DNA of 64,000 bases from NCBI GenBank assembly GCA_038025085.1, contig CM076153.1, positions 2,170,001 to 2,234,000 on the forward strand, given 5' to 3'. Below are positions 13,722 to 25,421 of this stretch, in pieces. A model generated the notes under the pieces. That model was not told the DNA's origin, did no database searches, and saw only the letters and a list, made by a program, of their open reading frames with translations. The position numbers and the translations under genes were made by a program. Numbering within the stretch: position 1 is the stretch's first letter; each line of letters begins with the position of its first letter. Source of the DNA: Tetragonia tetragonoides. Taxonomy: Eukaryota > Streptophyta > Magnoliopsida > Caryophyllales > Aizoaceae.

Positions 13722-16700
13722 TCACTGGAGAACCAAGCACTCGTGGTTCCCGGTGACCATAGCAGAAGAAGCTTTGTTGACGGAGTCTATAGCTCCAAGA
13801 GGTGGGTGGTCATGCTCTGCCTCCTCACGATGAGTGTCAGGCCCATTTCTAGGAAGACAACTAGCAATGGCCTCGAATATCATGGCTTTCACTTCTTCAA
13901 ACCTTGCTTCAGAAAGAGATACCTCTGCGAGGAGCCTCCAAGCATTCCCCTCTGATGCCTCATCATAGTCCTTTTTCCTCTTCAACACAATGTGCCCACT
14001 GATCTCCCATACTGCTGGGTTCACTTGGGTATCGAGGATTTCGGAACTTACCTCGCCTAGCGCTTGTTTCTCAGCATAACACTGGATCCGACATAAATAA
14101 AGTACTGTTAGTTTGTGATACGAGAAGGATGAGATGATTCCAAGGAAATATAAGGGAACAAAATTACGAGTCATAATCTTAGCACCTGTGGGAGGACAAA
14201 TATCCGCCTTCCTGAGTCAGCAATGAGGACATTGTAAGGGATGTTGGTGTCTTGAAGGAAAATGCAGGAGTCTGAGACCACCTTGGCTAAGTCCTCCAAA
14301 GAATTCCCACCCTCAAAGACGAGACCTCTGACTGGGTAATTCAGGAGCTCAAATATCTTTACCCCAGTAGTGGCAGTGGTGATTTTCTTGGTTGGAGCCT
14401 TCTCAATGGGAAATGGGGCAGCCAAGTAATAAGCCTGTTCCATACAAAATAAATAGTCTTTCCATTAACAATCAAGGAGTTGAAAATCTCTTAAAGATAC
14501 CATGAGGTGAAGGAATGTACTGTAACAGTCATAGGATGAGAAAAGGGCCCAAGAGTAGTACCTGGAAATGAAGGTGGTTGATGGTAGCAAACGCACCCAA
14601 GCTATTGTAACCAAGACGGAAGTATGGACTCCCAGCTTCCATAGCCATGTACAGAGCAAGCAAGAAACTCTGGTGGTCAATCCTCTGTGGCAAGCACTCC
14701 AATATGCGAGGAATCAAGAGCACATGCCCATACTCAATAGGGCTAACCTGTTAAAGAAAACAAAGTCGGAAATCATTAGTTGTGTTACCAATCAGAACTG
14801 GGATAGGATCCATCACTCAATAAATAAATGGGAAAGGATAATTACATTGATGGCAACAACGCTTGGAGAATTGTCAATGTTAATTGGAGCACCAGGAATG
14901 AATTGGACTTCACCGTCTGCACTTGCTTCAAACTGGAAGAGGACCTCTTCCTGTCCAACTTTCGTGAAGTTGAATTTGTTACCATCAAAGGGTTGCAATA
15001 CCTTATCAACTTGGAATTCAGTTGGCCTTTTCTTAAGGTGACGACCCTCGTTGAGCTGGGCAACAAATCCATATCCACCAGGTATGACCTATTGACAATT
15101 CAGTAAGACACATCAATATGGCATACACAAGCCTCTACTCTTACTAATAAACCATAAAATCTAATAACTCAAAACACAATAAAAAAAGAAAAAGAAAAAT
15201 AAGAATAGAATGTGGAAGCAGAGAAAGCTAAATGAGACCTTGGTTTCACAGGCAGTGACATCATAGCGGAACAGGCCCCTCTCCATCCGTTCCTCCCACT
15301 GTCATAGCAAGATAAGAATAAGAATGTATCTACAAATTAATCTCTACCCTATAAAACTTGAAGCTTCTAGTTTCCCTTTTCGCTCAGAATTTAAATTACC
15401 TCTCCAAGCAGGAGGGAGTCAAGGAAGGCACCAGGAGGCTCTCGTGCCTCATAGCCAACCAAACCCTTCTTAGCAGCAAACTTGTTCACCTTCTTGAAGG
15501 CGTACAAAGGCAGTTTTGATCCTATTCAAATTTCCAGACCCAACCAAGAAAGAACCATCATAAGTTGGAAGTAAAAATCAGCAAGAAAGCAACCTGCTAA
15601 CATCTACTTGATACGACCCTTCCATATAAAACAATCAGAGAATCTACTCATCTTCTTGATATGCAAGCTAGCTTATCATGTCAGAAAATGATATACAGAA
15701 TCATTCCCCCACCCTTCCCTTCTTAATTAGTCAACCGAAGTAGGACTTGTCTGGCAACCTCCAATAACTCCACTAAAAACTGGGAAAAAAACAAAGTTGC
15801 AAGACTTGCAGGTTATTTAGGAATCAAAAGAACACGTAGAGAAACAAATAATTGCCAAAACCCTCCCCTCATGGAGACTCAACTTCATCAAAACATTGTT
15901 CTGCATTCACCTGATCTATATGTTCGAGGACAACCAAACTATCAGGACAAACACACAGATATAACCTAAATTTTCGCTTTATTTCCTACAGTTCTATTGA
16001 CAAAAAGCAGTAACCAAAATACCCCACTTTCTCAGGGATTCTAAAAGACCTAGGGCCATTTCTAAAGGATGAAAAGCCTAACATGCGTTGGACAAGTCAC
16101 AAGCTTGTAACGGTACCAATCTGGGGTGTCCATGCTTCCTGCTCTTCCACATCCATCCATCAAGACAAAAACACAGCAAAACCCCCTAAGCCACACCCCT
16201 TTTCACTCCTAATTATTTAACAAGCAATTGAAAACTCCCCCAAAATCCCATATGTGCAAATCAGAACAAACTAACAAAACCCAAAAGAACCCTAACGGTA
16301 ACCTCTTCATGCATTGTCACCAATTCAACAAAAATAACTAAACCAAGTACTAGCATAAATCAACAACCCCGATAGATAAAGAATTGTTAGAGAATAACCT
16401 ATACATCCACCCACCAAACACAATAATTGAGCACTTCAAACACCCCCAACCCATTTCATCTCCCTTCAATTTCACAAGCAATTGAGAACTTCCCCAAAAT
16501 TCTACAACAAAACATGAGTTCTAAGTTCTACACTATATATCTTCATACATTTCCAATTCAACCAATACAAAACCAAAAGCAAAGTACCAAACCCAAATCA
16601 AACAAAAACACCCACATACAAAAAAAAAAATTAAAAATTAAAATAATAAATAAAAATAAAAGAACAAATTGCAATTTGGCATCAAAGGGTATACCTTGAA

Positions 16701-16815
16701 TGCAACATTCTCTGAGACAATTGCGGCCACACCCACCAACAGAACGAGCACCACCATCACCTTCCTCCTTCTGGTAATTCGACACAATCGTCGGAACCCT
16801 CTTAATCCTCAACAT
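13722..16815 (-). CDS. VTC2: GDP-L-galactose phosphorylase (VTC2/VTC5 type)
   Basis: The enzyme converts GDP-L-galactose and phosphate to L-galactose-1-phosphate, the main control step of plant ascorbate synthesis. Seven exons (minus): 16695-16815, 15400-15521, 15239-15298, 14846-15088, 14562-14747, 14186-14434 and 13722-14081. They sum to 1341 nt (446 residues) with phases that all fit, matching the usual length of about 440. The start MLRIKRVPTIVSNYQ is the family start; an ATG directly before it and one further upstream are ignored. Key stretches are GGCGRNCLRECC, PLYAFKKVN, EPPGAFLDSLLLGE and GLFRYDVTACETKVIPGGYG. The HIT-type catalytic motif HLHFQ ends exon 5 and continues as AYYLAAPFPIE in exon 6. 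The product is cytosolic/nuclear in known plants. Translation is likely repressed by the upstream ACG-start peptide when ascorbate is high. No defect is visible. Confidence 0.96.
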
Positions 16816-16963
16816 CATTTCTATTTTCACCTCTTCTTTAACAACCACACCAAAAAGAATATAATAGAAACTCTAAAAACACCAAAATTTTGTGCAAAAA
16901 TTGAAACTTTTCTTTCTTTCTACAAAAACTATATAACAAAAAACACTAATTAAGCTAAATTAT

Positions 16964-17158
16964 TCAAAGGGCAAGACTACGACCACCACCAGCAAGAAAG
17001 AGAAGATCGGAAGGGCTGCCGCCTTCAGAAGGCAAGGCGCCACGTCCGCCGTGCGGCGAAGGGTTGGTCCTCTCAGCAGCCACTACACTAATACAACCAC
17101 CTCTTCTCCGTACTGTACGGACATGTAAAACACCCCGATTTTCTCTAAGTATAGCCGT
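16964..17158 (-). promoter_or_regulatory. Conserved ascorbate-responsive uORF of GDP-L-galactose phosphorylase, non-AUG (ACG) start
   Basis: About 150 bp before the VTC2-type start is an open frame ending ...GGRGALPSEGGSPSDLLFLAGGG and a few more residues. I recognise this C-terminal pattern as the conserved uORF peptide of plant GDP-L-galactose phosphorylase mRNAs. The family is reported to start at ACG. Here an in-frame ACG lies at 17156-17158 in strong context (A at -3, G at +4), giving 64 residues. An in-frame ATG four codons upstream (17168-17170) is an alternative. Known function: at high ascorbate the peptide stalls ribosomes and lowers enzyme synthesis. Confidence 0.88.
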
Positions 17159-17911
17159 GATGACTCTCAATATTTCTCCACCTGGGTTTTACCCAATCTT
17201 AGAAATTAACCAAATTTACGAACTGGGTTTCTCTAATTTGGTCAATTTTGAGATGAATTTGAGGGATATAATGAAATGGGTACTTGAGAAATTGAGGGAA
17301 ATTTGTAGTGAGAGATGGGGTTCTTAAATAGAAATGGATAAAAAGAGATTGAGGGGTTTGAGAATTATTTAGAGATGTGGTTGTGGTTTTGCCGTGAAGG
17401 CGTAGTTCGGGGTTTTTAAGGGAAGATTATGGCTCGCTCGCTCTGTTTGTGGACAACAACCACACACAGAGGAGAGAGAATGGAGAAGGTCAGGTAAACT
17501 AAAGAAAGGGCAACGGTTGGTCGTTTCACGTTTCTTTGGTTCTATATGGAGATTGTCTTTTTTTTTTTTCCAAGACTTTACCATTTGTGAGTATTTTGCT
17601 AATTTCTTACATCTCACGCGCTGGTTTTCCAATTTTGAATCGAGCAATATTGGAAAAGGAAAAACAAAACCCCAAATTAAAAATCCTCAAAGAAATGCCC
17701 ACCACAAGTTTTATATTTTTACTTTTCCTTTTCTGGAACACAAAATATTAATTTTTTATATGAAAGTAAATATGATTTTGATTTATGTGGTGTTAAGAGC
17801 GTGCGAGTATCGGGTAACTCCTAGGCTATCCGCTAGATAGTTAAGGTCCAACTCTCTCGATCAAAGTTAGTCTCATGCTATTGCTATATCTGACGGATTG
17901 ATATGATTGAA

Positions 17912-18130
17912 GGCAGGGTAAGAGGGGGTCGGTTGTACGCAGCTTTACCCCTGTGAGAGTACGCAGAGAGGCTGTTTTCGTTTGACCCGAGTTCCGAAGT
18001 GCGACGACCATCGGCAACTTCACAATAAATAAGAAGTGCCGACAGTTTTATGAGCCACTTTGCTTTAATACATTACATTCCGAAGCCAAAAAGTAGAGAA
18101 GCTTTTGGCTCCACTGGAAATTGTGGACAT
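17912..18130 (-). mobile_element. SINE with Au/Angio-type 3' domain, 3' end truncated
   Basis: Read on the minus strand, it starts ATGTCCACAATTTCC and runs through GGCTCATAAAACTGTC and TTGTGAAGTTGCCGATGG to CAGGGGTAAAGCTGCGTACA and ACCGACCCC. It aligns along its length with the copy in CAP-H intron 1 (53606-53875). The GGTAAGGCTGCGTACAA core is the hallmark 3' domain of Au-type plant SINEs. Similarity stops after TACCCTGCC, so the GTTGTTG tail is missing or replaced. Confidence 0.75.
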
Positions 18131-20647
18131 TGAAATATAATTTTCGACATTTGAAATTTCGAAATGTCATTATATGTACGAGTATGTAATCAATTTATTT
18201 TGATACCTCTATTTTCAGTATTTCGGATGAAGTATTCATTTACGAAGGGATTTAAATAGGAGTACAAATTAAAGTGCTACTTTTGGGAAGTAGAAGATGT
18301 TGAGTTATTTAGTTGACAAAAAAAAGCAGTAGGTTCTGCTTCCTACAAAATGGAAGAAGTGACATATTTTTAGGGACCTAGATAAAGTACAATTTCATGC
18401 TTACATTACTTGTCATGTTCGACCAAACAACATTTGACACTATTCCAAATATATTAAACCATAGGAATCACAATTTATTGAGAAATGCTACTCTTCCAGA
18501 TTAAACCAAACCACCACTGGCTTTTAGATTAAGGTTAGCTTTCATATTTCAGTTACTACTTTCACTCTCTATTACCAAGCAGTTTATCGGATTATTTTCA
18601 ACTTTTAACTCCAGAAACAGTTAAAATCTAAATGCTACCAATCAAGCTTTCAATTTTAGCTAGCAAAACGGCTAATTTGTTACTTTCTACTGATTTCTTA
18701 CTATATTTTGACTCTTCAACTAGTTGTGCCAAATATACCTTACGAATAAACCATTAAATTAAAAGTGTATTTTTTTTTTGTTTAACCACAGGTTCATCGA
18801 GCCCTATCCAACCATTCAATTAAAAGGTTGCACGGTCACAAGTTTAAGCAGGTTGCATTTGGGGTATTTGGCCTTTAAATGGTACCTGCTCCAAAATGCG
18901 AGTGGTGGTGGGTGCATTTGACGTTCCAACTTGGGCCGCCCGTAAAAGAGTTGCGCACGCGATGACCCAAACGTGAGTTACTTTAATATTCCGTGAGTAT
19001 ATCTTCTCTCATTTACCAAAAGATTCCGAATCTGATGGGAAATACCAAAATTTTGAACGGCTAGTATCATCCCATGCAACTATGAACTATGCAACCAAAG
19101 TAAGGACCAACGATCACAATCAAACATCAGAATGTGGTCTGCCTAGATTTGGATAGATACTCCTTTGGATAGTGATTTGGATTTGGGTATCAAACTGGGC
19201 GGAGCCACATACAATCTAAGCAATCTGATAGGATTTGGCTATTACAAAAACCAAAATTTATTAAGAAATTAAGAGACGCTCTTGTGATTAGGACTCATAA
19301 ATTAGGAGTAGGTTGAAAATCGATTCTTGTTAAGGTATTTGTGCCTAGCTCCTACAAAATAAATAAAGAGCAAATTTTGTTACACGGTATAAAATCATAC
19401 AATTCACTTTTATATTGAAGAAAACATAATGATTTATAGAGCATTTTAATATCAGTTGATATAAGCTAAGCCTTTACGATAATATAAGCCTTTACGACAA
19501 TATAAACCTTTACCAGTATCATAAAATGGGATAAAACCATCATAATAGTTAATTTTACCAAAAGTAATTCCAAAATTATGAACCATAGCAAAGAGTAAAT
19601 GACACTCATCTAACATTCTTCATGTTACTCGCAATATGGTACTACGTACGTAGGTTATAATACTACAATATGGGGAACGTTAGATGAGTAATGTAATGTA
19701 TATTATCAGACATATCCTCTCATGCCAACATATGCTTGATACATTGGAATAATTTGGGAATGCCACTTTCTTTTTATGGATAAAAGGTGAAATCAAAGAA
19801 GTAAAGAGTGTAACTTTTTTCACTTATTTTAAATTCGTTTTACTTTAATTTAATGAAAAAGAACACACTTCACCTTAAATCCTGGCGAGATTACCTCAAA
19901 CGGAAAGGGTTTTTGGTATGGTATGGTCTAACAAAGTCACTGATATACAAATACTACCCTGCCCTTTTGAGCATTGAAAAATCGAAAAGGGGAAGCACAA
20001 AAAACCACTACCAATGACGTTATGCATGACAATAGCATATCTGTCTGGTTCTGTTACATTTTACATGGCCATGGATCTACAGTATAAATCCAAATTTCTC
20101 TGATGCTTTTATATGGACAGAGACACAGTGTGATTCCAACCAGTGATCCATCTCTTCTATCCACACCATTAATAGATGGAGTTGGGCTGGTTACACTCAT
20201 ATACACTGGACCAGGCCCACCCCCTTTTTTTTCCCCAAAGTTGGTCTACTATCCAACAGTTGCCAATTTACTGCTCAGCCAGTTAGAGTTGGCCAAATAT
20301 AATCCCCCGAAAACTGACCTGCTCTAAACCCGATCAGAGTCCGATCGAAAAAGGTTCGACCTGTTAACCACGCAAATCCGAAATTACCTGACTTGAAACC
20401 TGAAATTTGTGAGAGAATAGCTGTTTTAGACACGTAATCCTTCCGAAATCGACATGTTAAAGACCCGAAATAACCGACCTGATCGACGGTTAACTCGAGC
20501 CAAAATGACCCGGTTGCCAGGTCTCGGCGGGTCTAGACTCAGGCCGTTAAAAGAAGAAAAAAAAAAGGCAACTGTAATGCCAAATCACCAAAGTAATGTG
20601 ATTCCTCCATTTCTTTTTTTCTTGTCACACGAAACTAAAGCGAACCC

Positions 20648-20650
<3 letters not shown>
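18131..20650. other. Intergenic, no gene recognised
   Basis: AT-rich DNA with no supportable coding region. About 20290-20530 is rich in short ACCCGA/GACCTG-like words, suggesting an old hAT-like MITE or simple repeat. I could not define its ends. Confidence 0.5.

Positions 20651-20688
<38 letters not shown>
20651..20688. repeat. CT microsatellite in the 5' leader of the DUF212 gene
   Basis: About 18 consecutive CT units end 22 bp before the ATG of the next gene, so they probably lie in its 5' UTR. Such CT tracts are common in plant leaders. Confidence 0.9.
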
Positions 20689-20693
<5 letters not shown>

Positions 20694-20710
20694 TGAATGT
20701 GAAAGTGATA

Positions 20711-23700
20711 ATGGCGAGGGATATAGATGTATCGGCTAGAAGCTCAGATGAAGCATTCATGTTCCCTACCACCAATCTCTCTCTTATCTCTGCTCTTTTC
20801 GCTGTCACGCTTGCTCAGTTTCTCAAACCCTTCACCACCTGGTAATGGCATTTCTTTCTCTCTCTCTCGTTTATTTAATTACATTTCCCACCTTTTGATT
20901 TTAATTCTTAAGGTATAGATCAAGTATGTTGTATGTATAATGATTTGCTGTTGGATCTTTCCAAAGTTTTTTTTTTTTTTTTTTTTCCATATATGGTTTT
21001 TGGGAATTTTGTGAATTTGTGAATTGATTCAATTGGTATATTGTTAGGTCTGTGAATTGTAAATTCAACTTTCGTTGTTGTCTTATTGTACGTTATTAGA
21101 GATATGGAATATCTTTATGGAATATTAGAGATATGGAATTAAAATATATGCCATATCGTAATATACGTAGGTATAAATCATGTCTGGGGATATTTGAAAT
21201 TTGCTGTATGTAGTTGATTTCATGTCTTTCTGTTTCATGGGGGTTTATGTTTTTAAGTCCTTAATGTGGATGTTTGTAGGGTCTATCAATTTAGGGAAGT
21301 AAGGTGCTTGTGAGATCTTCAAATGGGTTGACACTTGACACTAATCTAATTTGATTATATATATAAATAAAAAAAAAGCATTAGGATGTGTTCTAGCACA
21401 GAATAGAAATACTTATGATCCAAGTCCATGGTCTCATATAAGGGTAAATTTCGTTCGTCAACTCTTTCTGGAGTTCTGAAAGAGTGAGGGAAGTGGAAGA
21501 AAAAGGTATTTTGAGGGCGAGTAGTTAGATTCACCATTTTTGTTTCCACACTTTTAGCAGATGAAATTAGTACGTTTATGTAACTGACTCATAATAGTGC
21601 AACTGCAAGAAGTAGCATCTTATGTCATCTAGTCATGACCGTTCAAAGAGAATGGTATCATTATATCGGTGAATAGTTGATGTAGATCGTGATTCAAGGA
21701 CTCTGCTGGTTGATTGCGTGGGAGCCTAAGCTCCAATGCTCTATCCACTGGTTGACGAGTTCTTCGAACCTGGAACTATTTGGGAAAAATTCTTCCTCAC
21801 CTCTTTTATCCTCCTCTTAGTTTGTTTCTTATCAGTTCATATTTTCTAGATGTGCAGGTTCAAAGAAAAGAGGTGGGACTCTAGTAGAATGCTTGGTTCT
21901 GGAGGGATGCCATCATCACATTCAGCAGGTGTGTCAGCTATTGCAATGACAATCGGATTACAAGATGGAACTGGTGGATCGGCATTTGCTCTAGCTGTTG
22001 TTATGGCATGCGTTGTATGTACTTCTTAACAAGGTGTTCTTCATTCTTCGTATAAAGGTTATCATGCTTCGATAGTTTAACAAAATAACGCTTTTTGCTG
22101 CACCAAGTTAGTCTAGTTTATCTGAATGCCTTCTCGTTCGTTTGCTGCATCAACTACCTTACTTACCATTGAGCAACTTCTGATGTGAGGAATTGGACAA
22201 CTGCATTTCCTAAACTATGTCCAGTTGCGCAAAATAGATTTTTCAGTAACCAAATATTAATGAGGTATAATTCAGTTGATCAAAGGTCAATTGAAGTAGA
22301 TTGAGGGTGAGCCATAGGGCACAACCACACAAGCCTTCTTAGGGGATGTGGCAATACTTATACAGTTTATTGACTGTGTTGGCTCTAGTCATAGGTCATG
22401 TCGAGCATAAGGCCGTAGCATGGACTTAAGTTGCTGCAATAGTTTTAAGTAACCAGAAAGCTCTTTTCAGTAAAGTGATGCCAAACTTCTAGATCATGTC
22501 TCTTGCTTTCGTCATTTCATACCATAATTGTTGGGAAGGGCTCAGAAACAGGTCATTAGCAGTGATAGCTTTTGTCACATGTGTGCAATAATCAAAGACA
22601 CACGTACACACACACACACACACACAAACCCAAACACAAAGTAAATGTATATGATGTTCTAGCATATGTGTTAATTTGTTTTCTGCATTACAGGTTATGT
22701 ATGATGCTTGTGGTGTAAGGCTTCATGCTGGCCAGCAAGCTCAAGTAAGTTGGTCTTTTAAAACTTTTTTCTGTAGATATTTTATATTTGCCCAATGATG
22801 GTTGGTTATGAACAATTGGAAGAATATTTGAAGTTTCTTTTGCTCCTCGTTTGAAGTTTGTTGTTTACTTTTTCAAAGACACCTACTTGTACTCTTCTTT
22901 CTGAAATCGATCTTATCTTTTCCTTCATTTGCAGTTATTAAATCAAATTATTTGCGAGTTGCCTCCTGGCCATCCCGTCTCCAGCATCAAACCTCTTCGA
23001 GACTCATTAGGTCATACTCCACTGCAGGTTTGTACAGATCGAACATTTCCTCCTATGAGTGTGCTTTTTTTTTTTTTTTTGATGTTTTTCCTTACTACTT
23101 ACTAGCATGTAGTTCCTTATGAGTGGGATTCACATGGATGCACATGATGGTGAAATGTGCTGTAGTTCTGCTTTGCTTTTTCTGTTGTGGTATTGAAGTA
23201 AGACTAATCAACTAAACATAAGGGGGATGGGAGCATGCAGGAGCCATACTTCAATCATAAGGCCAACTTAATGATTCATAAAGTGGCAGTGGTGACAAAA
23301 ATGTATTAGTTGCTTACACAATTGTAAGTTAAATCAGATGGAATTTCATAAAGGTACATAGTCTTGGTACTTGCACATGCCAAACTTTCCAAGATCAAAA
23401 TGTTCTGAGCTATCATCTTAAATGTTGAATGCATCTTCGTGCGTGCTTTTGTAGATTCTATGAGTAATGTAGAGGGTTCTGTACTTGGTGCATGGTTTTT
23501 GGGTTGTTGTTGCAGATGATATCAGTAAACTAGAAGGGGTGCTAACTGCTAATGGGTACATTGGAATTAGATTAGGGTTAGAAGTGCTCGTCATGTGGCA
23601 ATAAAGATTTAGATAGTGAAGTATTCCTAAGAGCCAATATATCAGCTGCATTCTTTGTCGGTCATTTGTTTACAAGCTGTGATACTATGAGGAAGGAGTA

Positions 23701-24655
23701 TTTTGAAATACAACATTAATAAATAGATTAGGATAACTATAAGGTCTTTGGGAACAGAGAAATATCCATGAGCCATGAGGTGCCAACAGGTAGAATTAGG
23801 TAGTAGAACATGAATGTTGTACAATCCTATTGCATTTGGAATGATGACATGCATTTCTTGATTTCACTGGTTTTTAACTTTGTACATGTAATGTGAATGA
23901 AAGGCTTACCCAACTTGCAATATGAAGACCTACCTCTAAAACTCTGGCTTGCCAGTTTGGTTCCTTACCTGTGTCAATCTCAGGATACTACATGAAATAG
24001 GGTTTTGAGTTTGGAGGGAGAAACATGATCCTAATACATTGTCATGATAAGCTAATCCATTTTACCTACACGTCAAATTGCAAACATTATCTCAGATATG
24101 GGTTTGATTTATAAAGTGGAATTGTTTAAGCTTTCAATTGTCCAGTTATCATTATTATTTTTTTGGCTGCAAAAGATACCTTTTCAGAATAGTCGGTTAC
24201 TGCTATTGCCTTGATTCAAATGGCTGTAGGCTTAGATTCTGTTTACAGGCAGTGTCTTCATACTCTAGACGTGAGGTATTCTGGGAGTCTCGAAACCAGT
24301 TTATTGTCTCTTGCCACAATAAATATTTTGCCCACTGCATTCAAAGGATCACTGGGTGATATTTCCTTGAATGAGCATGATGCGGAATCTTATGGAAGTT
24401 CAGTTCTATACTTGATTCGCTTTCTCAGTTGCTAGCCTCCCTAATGAATTTAACATTTCAGAATTATATGCCAACTTTTGCTGGAAGTTCAGTTCAATAC
24501 TTGACTCGCTTTCTATGTTGATAAGGTACCTTGGAAGTATTTTGTCCCACCTGAGCAGTTGAAGAATAATGCGTATATTGTCATTGTTAGTGCAGGTTGC
24601 AGCTGGTGCTGGTTTGGGTTGTGCAGTTGCTTATGTTATGAGTTTTTCAGGGTAA
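20711..24655 (+). CDS. Acid phosphatase/vanadium-dependent haloperoxidase-related protein (DUF212)
   Basis: Five exons: 20711-20841, 21858-22014, 22694-22744, 22935-23027 and 24596-24655, 492 nt in all, 163 residues. An acidic N terminus precedes a hydrophobic segment (LSLISALFAVTLAQFLKPF). The DUF212/YuiD core follows: GSGGMPSSHSAGVSA, VVMYDACGVRLHAGQQAQ, LNQIICELP and LRDSLGHTPLQV. A Gly/Ala-rich membrane segment (AAGAGLGCAVAYVMSF) closes the protein. The SSHSA and GHT motifs resemble the phosphate-binding parts of PAP2 phosphatases, so the family is called phosphatase-related, but its reaction is not established. Likely a small integral membrane protein. The start follows the CT-rich leader. 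All junctions are GT-AG and in phase. Confidence 0.9.
22605..22626. repeat. CA microsatellite in DUF212 intron 2
   Basis: About 11 CA units within the intron; no function inferred. Confidence 0.85.
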
Positions 24656-25410
24656 GTGACCATGAAACTGACTGTAACCCCAAACTTGGGAAATGGAAAC
24701 GGATTCTGTAAGCAGAATGGAAAGCTTGTACGGCTCAGTGTACACAACCTGCAACTTCCTCCAGCCTCCTATTTGAACAAAGCAGAAGAAAATACGCTTC
24801 CACAAGACTTGCACACGTGTATCTATTGTGTCTTCAGTCACTTCCACTGTCAATTAGGACTGCCAAGCTTGGACAAAAGTTAAACCGATTTTGCCTAACT
24901 GGCTCTGCTCAGAACTTGTAAACATTTGAAATGTTCTGTACATATGGAAACTTCTACTTTCTTATGAAAATTGGATTTGTTATGTCAACAAGAGAAGGGA
25001 GCCAATGTTTGTAATTGTAGTATTATCTAAAGAGCCGAAGCTCAATACGCCCAATGATCAAACACACAAGCAAAGCCATTGGGTCTTGATATATCAATAA
25101 ACCTGAGTCTGAGATGCCTAGACATCCACAGGGAAAGGAAAACGCCAAATAAGTTCAGGGTGTTCATTGAGGCCAAACTCAAGCATCTCGACACAAAAAT
25201 GTAATGAAAGATTAAGTTTAAGCCAAAAGTAATGATTTGAACTTTGAACTCTAAGAAGTTTTTGACCACTATGTGATATTGCTAGTTGAGTGTTTTTTGG
25301 AGCTCATACACAGCATTTCAGTAGTCCCTTCACAGGTAGCAGAAGTTAGATCAGGACGCATCTACTGTGTTTACAGTGTACGATGGGGCATCAAACTCCT
25401 CGCAACACCC
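24656..25410. other. 3' flanks of two convergent genes
   Basis: Between the DUF212 stop and the split stop codon of the first TBP gene I see only probable 3' UTR sequence. Confidence 0.5.
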
Positions 25411-25421
25411 CTCTCACTAAA

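Noticed and set aside
14568..15106. Plus-strand open frames of 92-157 codons
   Set aside because: They lie opposite exons 4 and 5 of the VTC2-type gene and cross its introns; shadows of a conserved coding strand.
16427..16953. Asn/Lys-rich plus-strand frames at 16427-16953
   Set aside because: AT-rich intron 1 and 5' leader of the minus-strand VTC2-type gene; no homology seen.
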